Below are positions 25,028 through 33,002 of a stretch of 64,000 bases of DNA, piece by piece. The number at the start of each line of letters is the position of its first letter. The stretch's first letter is position 1. Source of the stretch: Erythrobacter sp. Alg231-14 (GTDB lineage Bacteria; Pseudomonadota; Alphaproteobacteria; Sphingomonadales; Sphingomonadaceae); NCBI RefSeq assembly GCF_900149685.1, contig NZ_LT702999.1, positions 1,116,001 to 1,180,000 on the forward strand, in the 5' to 3' direction. The position numbers and the translations under genes are program-made. Below the pieces are notes generated by a model, which worked only from the letters and a program-made list of their open reading frames with translations, did no database searches and was not told the DNA's origin.

Positions 25028-27742
25028 ATGTCGACCGGCACACGTCTCGCAGGGCTGCTGCTTCTCACCACATCTCTTACGTTCCCTGTGGCTGTTCATG
25101 CGCAATCTGCGGATGAAACGAACGCTGATCCAGAGGGCACCGTTCAAGGGACACCCGAAGAAGAGGGTGATGACTATCAGGGACCGGAAATCTCAGTTCC
25201 CGGTGGCTCTGGCATTATCGTAACCGGACGCCGCAACCGCAATCCGGAGCGGTCCTCAACTCAGGTTTTGAGCGTCCTATCCGAAGAAGATATTGCCCGC
25301 ACTGGCGAAAGCGACATTGCCGGCGCATTGGGCCGCGTTTCGGGGCTTTCATTGGTTGGTGATGGCCGGGTGTTTGTGCGCGGCCTTGGCGATCGGTATT
25401 CGTTGGCGCTTCTCAACGGCCTCCCCCTGCCCAGCCCAGAGCCATTAAGCCGCGTCGTACCGCTCGACATTTTTCCGACCAATGTGATCTCATCATCCTT
25501 GGTCCAAAAGACATATTCGGCAAACTATCCCGGTGAATTTGGCGGCGGCGTGATCAACCTCACCACCAAAGCCGTTCCGGTCGAAGATTTCCTATCCGTC
25601 AGCTTCGGCGCGAGCGGTGACACCGAAACCACCTTCAGCAACGGTCTGACTTATTTCGGTTCCAACTTGGATTCGTTCGGTTTCGACAACGGCAATCGCG
25701 ACGTGCCATCCAATCTTCAAGCGTTCCTTGACAGCGGAGAACGCATCGGTTCCGTTCCGATCGAAGTGTCCGAAGGGATCGCGAGCCAGCTTTTCCCGAT
25801 CAATCTTGTGACCCTCCAAAAAGACAATTCGCAACGGCCGAACTTTTCAGGCTCGATCACGGGCGGCGCCTCATTCGAAGTGGGCGAGGATGCGTTCCTT
25901 GGCGTGATCGCGACCGCATCGATTAAAAACAGCCTGCGCAATCGCAGCGTTCTAAGTCAGCGCGGCAGCAACGACCTTTCCGAAGTGTTTCAACAGGACG
26001 AGACATTCATCACGGACGAATCCATCCTTGTGAACGGTTTGGTTAGTGTCGGGCTTGATTTTGGTGAAAACACCATCCGTTGGACCAATCTGTTCATCCG
26101 CGACACGTTGAAAACGGCGCGGTTGTCAGAAGGGTTCGACGTGTTCCCGGGCGAAACCGGTTTCGATTTCATCAATCAACAGACCGCTTGGTTTGAACGT
26201 CAATTGATGGACACTCAGATTGTTGCCGAGCTTGAATTTGACCGACTTGGTGTGGATCTGCGCGGGGGCTATGCGCGAACAGACCGCGAAGCGCCGTTCA
26301 ACTCCAGCTTCAGCTACACTCGCACCAACTTTTCGGGCAACCAATTCGGCGACCTCTTTGTTGCCTATTTCAATCAGCTTTCCGATGCCGGCATCTCAAC
26401 GGTGTCTTTCGATGATCTCCAAGAAGAGCTTTGGTACGGCGGCATTGATCTTGGCTACGAAGTTGCGGACACATTCGAAATCACTGTTGGCTATGCCTAC
26501 ACCGACACAGATCGCCGTTCGGAAAGCCGAGAATTCCGTCCCTTTATCTCCGTTGATCCCAACAACCCTGCTGGCGGTTCGTTGAACGATACGGCCGCCG
26601 TCGCGCTCGGCCTGCGCCAACCCGGATCGATCTTTACCGACGCGGCGCTTGCTGGGTTCAATGTAAGTTTGACCGAGGCAACGCCGTTCCCAGTGTTCGA
26701 CGCAGCGTTAGAAGTGCAAGCCGGTTATGGCCTGTTCCGATGGCTTCCGACCGACACTTTGACCGTAGAAATGGGTGTTCGTTACGAAGACGCAACACAG
26801 CTCGTATCGCTCGATCAAACCTTGTTCAACACGCCGATCGCCGGGGCAACGCCAACGAACATCGCCAACGATTACTTCCTCCCCGGAGGCACTATCACGT
26901 GGGAACCGATCGACGATCTTCAATTGCGCGCGTCGGCATCGCAAACCATTGCTCGACCGCAGTTCCGCGAGTTGATCGAGCAACGCTTCTTCGACCCGGA
27001 ATCCAACCGCCTGTTCCAAGGCAACCCACTGTTGCAAGACAGTGAATTGATCAACGCTGAAGTGCGCGCCGAACATTATATGGGCGGTCCAAACCGAGTA
27101 AGCTTGGCTGGTTTCTATAAGAAGATCGACAACCCGATTGAAAACACGTTCAACGTGGCGTCGGGCCAAATCTTCACCAGCTTTGCCAATGCACCAGAAG
27201 CCGAATTGTACGGGATTGAATTCGACACGGTGTACGGCATCGATTTGTATGGATTGGGCGGCACGTTCTTTGAGACGAAGCAATTGCTGATCATGGCGAA
27301 TTACACCTACACCCAATCGCAAATCTCGGTTGGCGAAGGCGACATTGCCCCCACCCCATTGAACCCGAATCAACTGGCCAGCTTGATCTTTGAAGATGGC
27401 GATCGACTTGTCGGGCAATCGGATCACGTGGCCAACGTCACAATCGGCATCGAAGACACCGAGAAAACGCAGCAAGTCAGTTTTCTCTTCAACTATGCCA
27501 GTGAACGGGTGACACAGCGATCCGGCATTCAGCCTGACTTTGTCGAAGACCCCGGCCTCACGGTGGATTTCGTTGCGCGTTCGGAAATCAAACTCGGCGT
27601 TCCGATGGAATTGAGCTTTGAGGTGCGCAACATCTTTGGCCGCGACAATTTTGAATTTCAGGATAACGGCGTGAACCGTCTGGAATTTAACACCTACCAA
27701 GTCGGGACATCGGTGTCGTTCGGCATTTCTGCCGACTTCTGA
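25028..27742 (+). CDS. TonB-dependent outer-membrane receptor
   Basis: A 904-residue receptor. The ATG at 25028 has GAGGGGG upstream and starts a signal peptide (MSTGTRLAGLLLLTTSLTF...VHAQ). The plug domain shows GSGIIVTGRR, VLSEEDIARTGESDIAGALGRV, VFVRGLGDRYSLALLNGLPL and GGGVINLTTKA, followed by a barrel with the family-typical IARPQFRELIEQRFFDPES and a C-terminal Phe. No TonB box is certain. The transported compound is unknown; the adjoining surface lipoprotein suggests a two-part uptake system and both may share the operator array upstream. A strong terminator follows. Confidence 0.92.
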   Translation: MSTGTRLAGLLLLTTSLTFPVAVHAQSADETNADPEGTVQGTPEEEGDDYQGPEISVPGGSGIIVTGRRNRNPERSSTQVLSVLSEEDIARTGESDIAGALGRVSGLSLVGDGRVFVRGLGDRYSLALLNGLPLPSPEPLSRVVPLDIFPTNVISSSLVQKTYSANYPGEFGGGVINLTTKAVPVEDFLSVSFGASGDTETTFSNGLTYFGSNLDSFGFDNGNRDVPSNLQAFLDSGERIGSVPIEVSEGIASQLFPINLVTLQKDNSQRPNFSGSITGGASFEVGEDAFLGVIATASIKNSLRNRSVLSQRGSNDLSEVFQQDETFITDESILVNGLVSVGLDFGENTIRWTNLFIRDTLKTARLSEGFDVFPGETGFDFINQQTAWFERQLMDTQIVAELEFDRLGVDLRGGYARTDREAPFNSSFSYTRTNFSGNQFGDLFVAYFNQLSDAGISTVSFDDLQEELWYGGIDLGYEVADTFEITVGYAYTDTDRRSESREFRPFISVDPNNPAGGSLNDTAAVALGLRQPGSIFTDAALAGFNVSLTEATPFPVFDAALEVQAGYGLFRWLPTDTLTVEMGVRYEDATQLVSLDQTLFNTPIAGATPTNIANDYFLPGGTITWEPIDDLQLRASASQTIARPQFRELIEQRFFDPESNRLFQGNPLLQDSELINAEVRAEHYMGGPNRVSLAGFYKKIDNPIENTFNVASGQIFTSFANAPEAELYGIEFDTVYGIDLYGLGGTFFETKQLLIMANYTYTQSQISVGEGDIAPTPLNPNQLASLIFEDGDRLVGQSDHVANVTIGIEDTEKTQQVSFLFNYASERVTQRSGIQPDFVEDPGLTVDFVARSEIKLGVPMELSFEVRNIFGRDNFEFQDNGVNRLEFNTYQVGTSVSFGISADF

Positions 27743-27764
27743 TTCTGCGCGAATCCCAAAACAC

Positions 27765-27796
27765 AAAAGGCCGCTCCATGATTGGAGCGGCCTTTT
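27765..27796. terminator. Bidirectional terminator between TonB receptor and aldo/keto reductase
   Basis: AAAAGGCCGCTCC (27765-27777) pairs perfectly with GGAGCGGCCTTTT (27784-27796) around the loop ATGATT. The A-run and T-run at either side make it usable from both convergent genes, the TonB receptor (plus) and the aldo/keto reductase (minus). Confidence 0.9.
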
Positions 27797-27820
27797 ATTT
27801 TGGTCGTCAAACGCCTCGCG

Positions 27821-28840
27821 TCACGATTTGACCGTCACTTTATCCATACCCGGCATCGCCATGCCCATGCCGGTGGGCCATTTGGGCAGGTAGGGCGCCT
27901 CAATCGCGGCAACCTCTTCCGGCGTTAGCTCAATATCCAACGCCGCGACCGCGGCCTTAATATGATGCTCTTTGGTGGCACCGATAATTGGGCCGGCAAC
28001 GGATGGCTTGGTGAAATGCCACGCCAATGCGAGGCTTGCCATCGGGGTACCGCGTTGTTGGGAAAGGTCGGAAAGTGCAGAGATGGTCGCGTCATCGGCC
28101 GCCGCTTCTGGGTAGATGACTTTGCCAAAACCATCGGTCTTGCTGCGCACTGTCTCTTCACCCAACGGGCGCGCCAATCGACCGCGCGCCAATGGGCTCC
28201 ACGGGATCACGCCCACTCCTTCTGCTTCGCAAAGGGGCAGCATTTCGCGCTCCTCTTCGCGGTAAAGCAAATTGAGTTGGTTCTGCATCGATATGAACCG
28301 CGTCCAGCCGTTGCTGCGCGCGGTCTCCTGCGCCTTTGCAAACTGCCATGCATACATGCTGGACGCGCCGATATAGCGCGCCTTGCCCGCCTTCACGATG
28401 TCGTGCAGCGCCTCCATGGTTTCCTCGATCGGTGTCGCATCATCCCAGCGATGGATCTGGAACAGATCGATGTAATCCATGTTCAGCCGGTTGAGACTGT
28501 CATCAACCGCCTGCATCAGACTTTTGCGCGACAATCCGCCCGTATTGGGGGCGTTTCGCCAAGGGATAAATGCCTTTGTCGCGACCACAATTTCATCGCG
28601 GTTCGCCATCTCATTCAGAAGCTTACCGGTGATCTCTTCCGATGTTCCGCCCGAATATCCATTCGCCGTGTCGAAGAAATTGATCCCCGCTTCCAACGCT
28701 TGGCGAAAGAATGGACGGCTATCTTCTTCTCCCAAGAGCCAGTCACCGTGCCATCCCTTTGTCGTGTCGCCATAGCTCATGCAGCCCAGGCAAAGCCGCG
28801 AAACTGAAAGGCCAGATTGGCCGAGACGGGTGAATTTCAT
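27821..28840 (-). CDS. Aldo/keto reductase
   Basis: A 339-residue TIM-barrel NADPH oxidoreductase of the AKR superfamily. The catalytic Asp-Tyr pair lies in FFDTANGYSGGTSEE, the Lys in VATKAFIPW and the His in DLFQIHRWD; the C-terminal cofactor loop PIIGATKEHHIKAA is intact. It resembles the YajO/general-stress branch (EQAMEALHDIVKAGKARYIGASS-type segment). The carbonyl substrate cannot be deduced. It ends a minus-strand run with SDR upstream (15 bases apart), suggesting the two reductases are co-transcribed. Confidence 0.9.
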   Translation of the reverse strand: MKFTRLGQSGLSVSRLCLGCMSYGDTTKGWHGDWLLGEEDSRPFFRQALEAGINFFDTANGYSGGTSEEITGKLLNEMANRDEIVVATKAFIPWRNAPNTGGLSRKSLMQAVDDSLNRLNMDYIDLFQIHRWDDATPIEETMEALHDIVKAGKARYIGASSMYAWQFAKAQETARSNGWTRFISMQNQLNLLYREEEREMLPLCEAEGVGVIPWSPLARGRLARPLGEETVRSKTDGFGKVIYPEAAADDATISALSDLSQQRGTPMASLALAWHFTKPSVAGPIIGATKEHHIKAAVAALDIELTPEEVAAIEAPYLPKWPTGMGMAMPGMDKVTVKS

Positions 28841-28855
28841 GGCGCAAATATCCTA

Positions 28856-29602
28856 TTATGAAAGGGTGAGACCGCCATCAACCACCAGGGTTTGACCGGT
28901 CATATAGGCGGAAAGCGAAGAGGCCAGGAACAGCGCGGCGCCAGCCATATCTTCGGGCGTGCCCATCCGACGCAGCGGGATAGCGCGCAAGCTTGCTTCC
29001 AATCGTTCCGGATGGTCGGTTGTGACACTGGTGAGTTTGGTTGGGACGAGACCCGGCGCGATACCGTTCACCCGGACACCATCGCGCGCCCATGCTTCGC
29101 CCAACGATTTTACGAGGCTCGCCGCACCCGCTTTTGACGCAGCATAGGCGGGCGTGCCCATCGTGGATTTGAACGCCGCAACAGAAGAAACGATCACCAT
29201 GGATCCGCCCCGCTCTTTGAGGCCCGGATGGAACGCGCGCGCCGCATCCATAACCGAATTTAGGTTCACATCGACGACCGCATCCCACCCATCGCGCTCA
29301 AATTCCTGCCGTTTATAACGCACAACCCCTTGGCTTTGGATTAGAGCGTCGATCGGCCCGATTGTCCCGGCCAGAGCGTCGACGGCATCGCGTTCGGCCC
29401 CGTTCAATTGGTGATAGTTCAGGCCGCGAAGATCGCTGTCTTCAGCCTCTAGATAATCGCCGCTGTCGGGGCGCGTGCCAGTGACAATAACGTCGGCCCC
29501 GCGCGCGCGAAATCCTTGCGCGATGCCATTGCCGATTCCACTCGACCCACCGATCACGACGACGCGCCTATTGGTGAAATCAATCGGGTCAGTCATCGCC
29601 AT
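28856..29602 (-). CDS. Short-chain dehydrogenase/reductase
   Basis: A 248-residue classical SDR: the cofactor motif GGSSGIGNGIA near residue 19, the NNAG position replaced by the rarer QSQGV, catalytic Ser in VIVSSVAAF and YAASKAG with Tyr-x3-Lys, and C-terminal YMTGQTLVVDGGLTLS. It probably uses NAD(H) because D/E follows the second strand poorly and a Thr (VTGTRP) is present, so cofactor choice is open. ATG at 29602 follows GCGAGGCC; ATG at 29596 is also possible. It is followed by the aldo/keto reductase after 15 bases. Confidence 0.9.
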   Translation of the reverse strand: MAMTDPIDFTNRRVVVIGGSSGIGNGIAQGFRARGADVIVTGTRPDSGDYLEAEDSDLRGLNYHQLNGAERDAVDALAGTIGPIDALIQSQGVVRYKRQEFERDGWDAVVDVNLNSVMDAARAFHPGLKERGGSMVIVSSVAAFKSTMGTPAYAASKAGAASLVKSLGEAWARDGVRVNGIAPGLVPTKLTSVTTDHPERLEASLRAIPLRRMGTPEDMAGAALFLASSLSAYMTGQTLVVDGGLTLS

Positions 29603-29760
29603 AATTTGCGGCCTCGCATTTTTTCAGGAGGCTGCAATTCACGGCATTCTGGCGCGAAAGTAAAGCAGGAAGCGGCCAAGCCGACGTGCAAGCCAGCGGG
29701 CCGATGCGAAGCGGGGAAACAGGCGCAGATCGAGCGGCTAAAGCGATAGCCTAAGCCGAA

Positions 29761-30588
29761 TTACCCAACAAAGGCGCGTTCAATCACAAATTGACCGGGC
29801 TTGTTGTTCGCGCCCTCTTCGAAGCCACGGTTCTCGAGATCAGCGGCGTGATCTTTGATCATCGCCATGCTGCCGCACAACATTACGCGATCTTCTTCGG
29901 GAACGAAGTGTTTGGGGCCTTTGCTGTTCGCAAACAGCCGGCCATCATCGATTAGCGTTTGAATGCGATCGGATGTGTGGAATTCTTCCCGCGTTACAGT
30001 CGGCACATAGATCATACGCGCACGATCTTCGTCTTCAAGCAACGGATCGCCTTCAAGCTTGCTTTCGAGCAATTCGCGATAGGCCAAATCAGCGACGCGC
30101 CGCACCGAATGCACCACGATCACTTCGTCAAACATACCGTACACTTCGGGGTCACGAACGAGGCTCATAAACGGCGCAAGGCCGGTGCCCGTGGACAACA
30201 TAAAGAGGCGTTTCCCCGGCAGCAATGCGTCAGTAACCAGAGTACCGGTCGGTTTCTTGCCCAGATAGATGGGATCGCCGGGTTTGATGTGTTGCAACCG
30301 CGACGTCAGAGGGCCGTCTTGGACGATGATTGAGAGGAATTCGAGCTCTTCATCATAGCTGGGTGAGGCCAGTGAATAGGCGCGCAAAAGCGGCTTTCCA
30401 TCCTCTTTTGGCAGACCGATCATCACAAATTCGCCAGAGCGAAAACGGAAGCTTGCCGGACGGGTCATCTTCAAACTGAAGAGGTCGTCGTTCCATTGTT
30501 CCACGCTGGTGATGGTTTCAATCGAAATGGCCCCGCCTTCTTTGAAAGCATCACGGGGCGGGATCGGCGGATTGATGGTGTCGGTCAA
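29761..30588 (-). CDS. fpr: Ferredoxin--NADP+ reductase
   Basis: A 275-residue FAD protein of the bacterial FPR subfamily. The FAD-binding RAYSLASPSYDEELEF, the GPLTSRLQHIKPGD segment and the NADPH-binding MLSTGTGLAPFMSLVRDPEVY are visible, and the C-terminus ends FVIERAFVG like the Rhodobacter/Azotobacter enzymes. It exchanges electrons between NADPH and ferredoxin or flavodoxin, often in oxidative defence or Fe-S assembly. The apparent start is TTG at 30588 with AAGG upstream; no ATG is available nearby. It stands 172 bases after the SDR gene and upstream hairpin DNA separates it from fbpA. Confidence 0.92.
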   Translation of the reverse strand: MTDTINPPIPPRDAFKEGGAISIETITSVEQWNDDLFSLKMTRPASFRFRSGEFVMIGLPKEDGKPLLRAYSLASPSYDEELEFLSIIVQDGPLTSRLQHIKPGDPIYLGKKPTGTLVTDALLPGKRLFMLSTGTGLAPFMSLVRDPEVYGMFDEVIVVHSVRRVADLAYRELLESKLEGDPLLEDEDRARMIYVPTVTREEFHTSDRIQTLIDDGRLFANSKGPKHFVPEEDRVMLCGSMAMIKDHAADLENRGFEEGANNKPGQFVIERAFVG

Positions 30589-30711
30589 AACAATGCCTTA
30601 CACAAAAAATTGGGTCTCAAACGAAACGCGGCGCGCCACGATGCGCGCCTTTGTTGACGCCGCAAATGGACGTTCCACTGCGTCGCTTCAAGGTAGATTA
30701 GTGATAAGGCC

Positions 30712-30786
30712 TGAAAGCGCGCCTTGGCCGTTGCGGCGACGATCCACCTCGACCCATCGCCGCAAGAGCCATTTGGCGCGCTTTCA
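30712..30786. repeat. Long nested hairpin just downstream of fbpA
   Basis: TGAAAGCGCGCC (30712-30723) and GGCGCGCTTTCA (30775-30786) are perfect 12-bp complements; inside them TTGCGGCGA (30731-30739) and TCGCCGCAA (30757-30765) form a second perfect 9-bp stem, joined by a partly paired TTGGCC/GCCA region around a 17-base loop. The structure ends 10 bases past the fbpA stop. No T-run follows in either direction, so it is not a typical terminator; it resembles a REP-like or 3'-end stabilising element. No second copy was seen in the window. Confidence 0.7.
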
Positions 30787-30795
30787 ACCCAATGA

Positions 30796-31833
30796 TCAGT
30801 TCCAGCCGGCGCGATCGAAAATCTCGACCGCCTCGCGTTGGTTGCGGCCAATCTCGGCGGCGTTCAACGTGTCGGGCTTGAACTCACCCAATTGTTCCAC
30901 TGCCGAATTCGCGGCGACATCGGTGACCGCGGGATATTCATTGTTGCCGTTGGCGAAATATTGCTGAGCGCTTTCAGATGTCAGATATTCGAGGAAAGCG
31001 ATCGCATTTTCGCGGTTCGGCGCGTTGGTTACGACACCGGCGCCGCTGATGTTGATGTGGGTACCGTTGCCCGTTTGATCAGGGAAAATTACGCCGAGAT
31101 TGTCAAAGATCGCCCGTTGCTCTTCATCACCGCCGGCAAAACGCGCGAGGTAATAGGTGTTCACTACGCCGATACGACATTCACCGGCGGACACCGCCTC
31201 AATCTGCGCAGTGTCGTTGCCTTGTGGGTCGCGCGCAAAGTTGGCGACGACACCGCTGGCCCAGTTTTCTGCGGCCTCTGCGCCCTCGTTCGCAATAATG
31301 CTGGAGAGGAGCGAGATGTTGTAAATGTTGGACGAAGAACGGATGCAAATGTCACCGCGAAACGCCGGATCGGCGAGATCGGCATAGGTTTCGAGACCTT
31401 CGGGCGTTCCGGCCGCCGTGTTGTAAATCACAACCCGCGCGCGGGTGGATAGACCGAACCAAAGCCCATCGGGATGACGCAGATAATCGGGCAAGCGTTC
31501 GTTGAGAGTTTCGGACTCAACCGAAGCGAGGATCCCCGCCTCTTCGGCGCGCCAAAGGCGGCCCGCATCCACCGTGACCAACAAATCAGCCGGCGAATAT
31601 TCGCCTTCGCTGGAAATCCGCTCAATCAACGCGTCCGCATCCGCCTCAATCCGGTTGACGGTGATGCCGGTTTGTTCGGTGAAATCGTCGTACAATGCCA
31701 AATCGGTGTCATAATGACGGGAGGAATAGATATTCACTTCACCCGACGCGCCGGCTTCTTCGGTTTCCGCACACGCCGCAATGGTCAAAGAAAGGGGGAG
31801 CAGCATCGCCGTGCTGATAATCAAACGCTTCAT
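30796..31833 (-). CDS. fbpA: Iron(III) ABC transporter substrate-binding lipoprotein
   Basis: A 345-residue class of periplasmic ferric-binding protein. A lipobox (LTIAAC, Cys about 21) follows the signal sequence, so it is membrane-tethered. The body begins VNIYSSRHYDTDLALYDDF, a hallmark of FbpA/FutA/SfuA proteins, and carries the paired tyrosines in VVNTYYLARF that coordinate Fe3+. ATG at 31833 has AAGGACTTTCC before it. fbpC follows upstream in the same direction (60 bases), and fbpB is divergent. Iron specificity is inferred from the tyrosine pair and the fold family. Confidence 0.92.
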   Translation of the reverse strand: MKRLIISTAMLLPLSLTIAACAETEEAGASGEVNIYSSRHYDTDLALYDDFTEQTGITVNRIEADADALIERISSEGEYSPADLLVTVDAGRLWRAEEAGILASVESETLNERLPDYLRHPDGLWFGLSTRARVVIYNTAAGTPEGLETYADLADPAFRGDICIRSSSNIYNISLLSSIIANEGAEAAENWASGVVANFARDPQGNDTAQIEAVSAGECRIGVVNTYYLARFAGGDEEQRAIFDNLGVIFPDQTGNGTHINISGAGVVTNAPNRENAIAFLEYLTSESAQQYFANGNNEYPAVTDVAANSAVEQLGEFKPDTLNAAEIGRNQREAVEIFDRAGWN

Positions 31834-31893
31834 GGAAAGTCCTTACAGTGTTGTTGCGAATGCGTTGCAATAGTATTTTAAGGAAGGCAAGCG

Positions 31894-32940
31894 TTAATCG
31901 CGCGCAAACGCCAAAACACTCGCATTTTGGGGGACCGGTCGGATCGGCGACGTTGCGTCCAACGCGGCATGGGTCACGGCGGTAATCTCTTCGCCATTGG
32001 CGGTCGCCATCAAAACGCGGTTGGCCGCACCAATCGGATGGACATCGCGGACATTCAATCCATCGGGATCCGCCAAACAGTCCAACCGCTCTGCATAGAT
32101 CAAGAGATCCAATTGCGCGCAATCGGGAGCATCCCCAACGAGGCAAGTCATCGGCCAATTGCCAAAGGGGGTGCGCATTGCGTCCCCTTCGCGTTGAGCT
32201 GGAACGATTTGAGCCCCTCCAAAAATCGCGCCGACAGAGGCCGCCTGTGGGTAATCGTGCAGTTCTTGAGGAGTGCCAAATTGCACAATCCGCCCACCTT
32301 CCATCACCGCGATCCGATCCGCGATGTCCAAAGCCTCTTCGGGATCATGAGTAACCAGAACGGTGGTCGTCCGCGCCTCCCTCAACAACAGGCGGCAATC
32401 GCGTCTTAGACGGCGGCGCAGCACGATATCGACGCTGGCGAACGGTTCATCCATCAACAGCACTTGCGGATCGGGCGCCATTGCGCGCGCGAGTGCGGCG
32501 CGTTGTTGTTGTCCGCCGGAAAGTTCGTGCGGGTACCGCTCTCCCAATCCGGATAGCCCAATGCGTGTCAGCCATTCATCGACCAAAGCCGACGTTTGGG
32601 CCCGGCCATCTCGCGAACGGTTCAGATCATCCAAACCAAAACCAATATTGCGGGCAATGTTCAAATGCGGGAACAATGCGCCGTCTTGAAAGACCAACCC
32701 AACGGGCCGCGCTTCGGGAGGGGGATCTACGCCCGGTCCCGCCATTTGTGTTCCGTCCACCGAAATGGTCCCTTGCTGTATGGGCAAAAGCCCCGCGGCA
32801 AGATTAAGCAAGGTTGACTTCCCACAGCCGGACGAGCCAAGCAGACAGGTGATTTCCGCAGTGTGCGCCGTGAACGACACATCGCGCAAAGCCGCAACAT
32901 CCGCGTAAGAATGGGCAACATGACTAAATTCAAGGCTCAC
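31894..32940 (-). CDS. fbpC: Iron ABC transporter ATP-binding protein
   Basis: A 348-residue ABC ATPase. Walker A is GSSGCGKST, the signature LSGGQQQRAALARAM and Walker B VLLMDEPFASVD, followed by VLVTHDPEEALDIADR. A C-terminal regulatory domain of about 110 residues is present. A longer frame starts with TTG at 33024 inside the fbpB coding region; GTG at 32940 with AGGACA eight bases ahead is preferred. It precedes fbpA in the same transcript and energises the FbpB permease encoded divergently. Confidence 0.92.
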   Translation of the reverse strand: MSLEFSHVAHSYADVAALRDVSFTAHTAEITCLLGSSGCGKSTLLNLAAGLLPIQQGTISVDGTQMAGPGVDPPPEARPVGLVFQDGALFPHLNIARNIGFGLDDLNRSRDGRAQTSALVDEWLTRIGLSGLGERYPHELSGGQQQRAALARAMAPDPQVLLMDEPFASVDIVLRRRLRRDCRLLLREARTTTVLVTHDPEEALDIADRIAVMEGGRIVQFGTPQELHDYPQAASVGAIFGGAQIVPAQREGDAMRTPFGNWPMTCLVGDAPDCAQLDLLIYAERLDCLADPDGLNVRDVHPIGAANRVLMATANGEEITAVTHAALDATSPIRPVPQNASVLAFARD

Positions 32941-33002
32941 ATGATTGTCCTGTGCGGTGACGGCCCATTCCAAGACCGTCGGATCAGCAATCCCGGGTCG
33001 AC

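Noticed and set aside
26708-27766. 352-codon minus-strand frame opposite the TonB receptor
   Set aside because: Shadow of a well-supported receptor gene; the translation shows no domain and mirrors codon bias of the plus strand.
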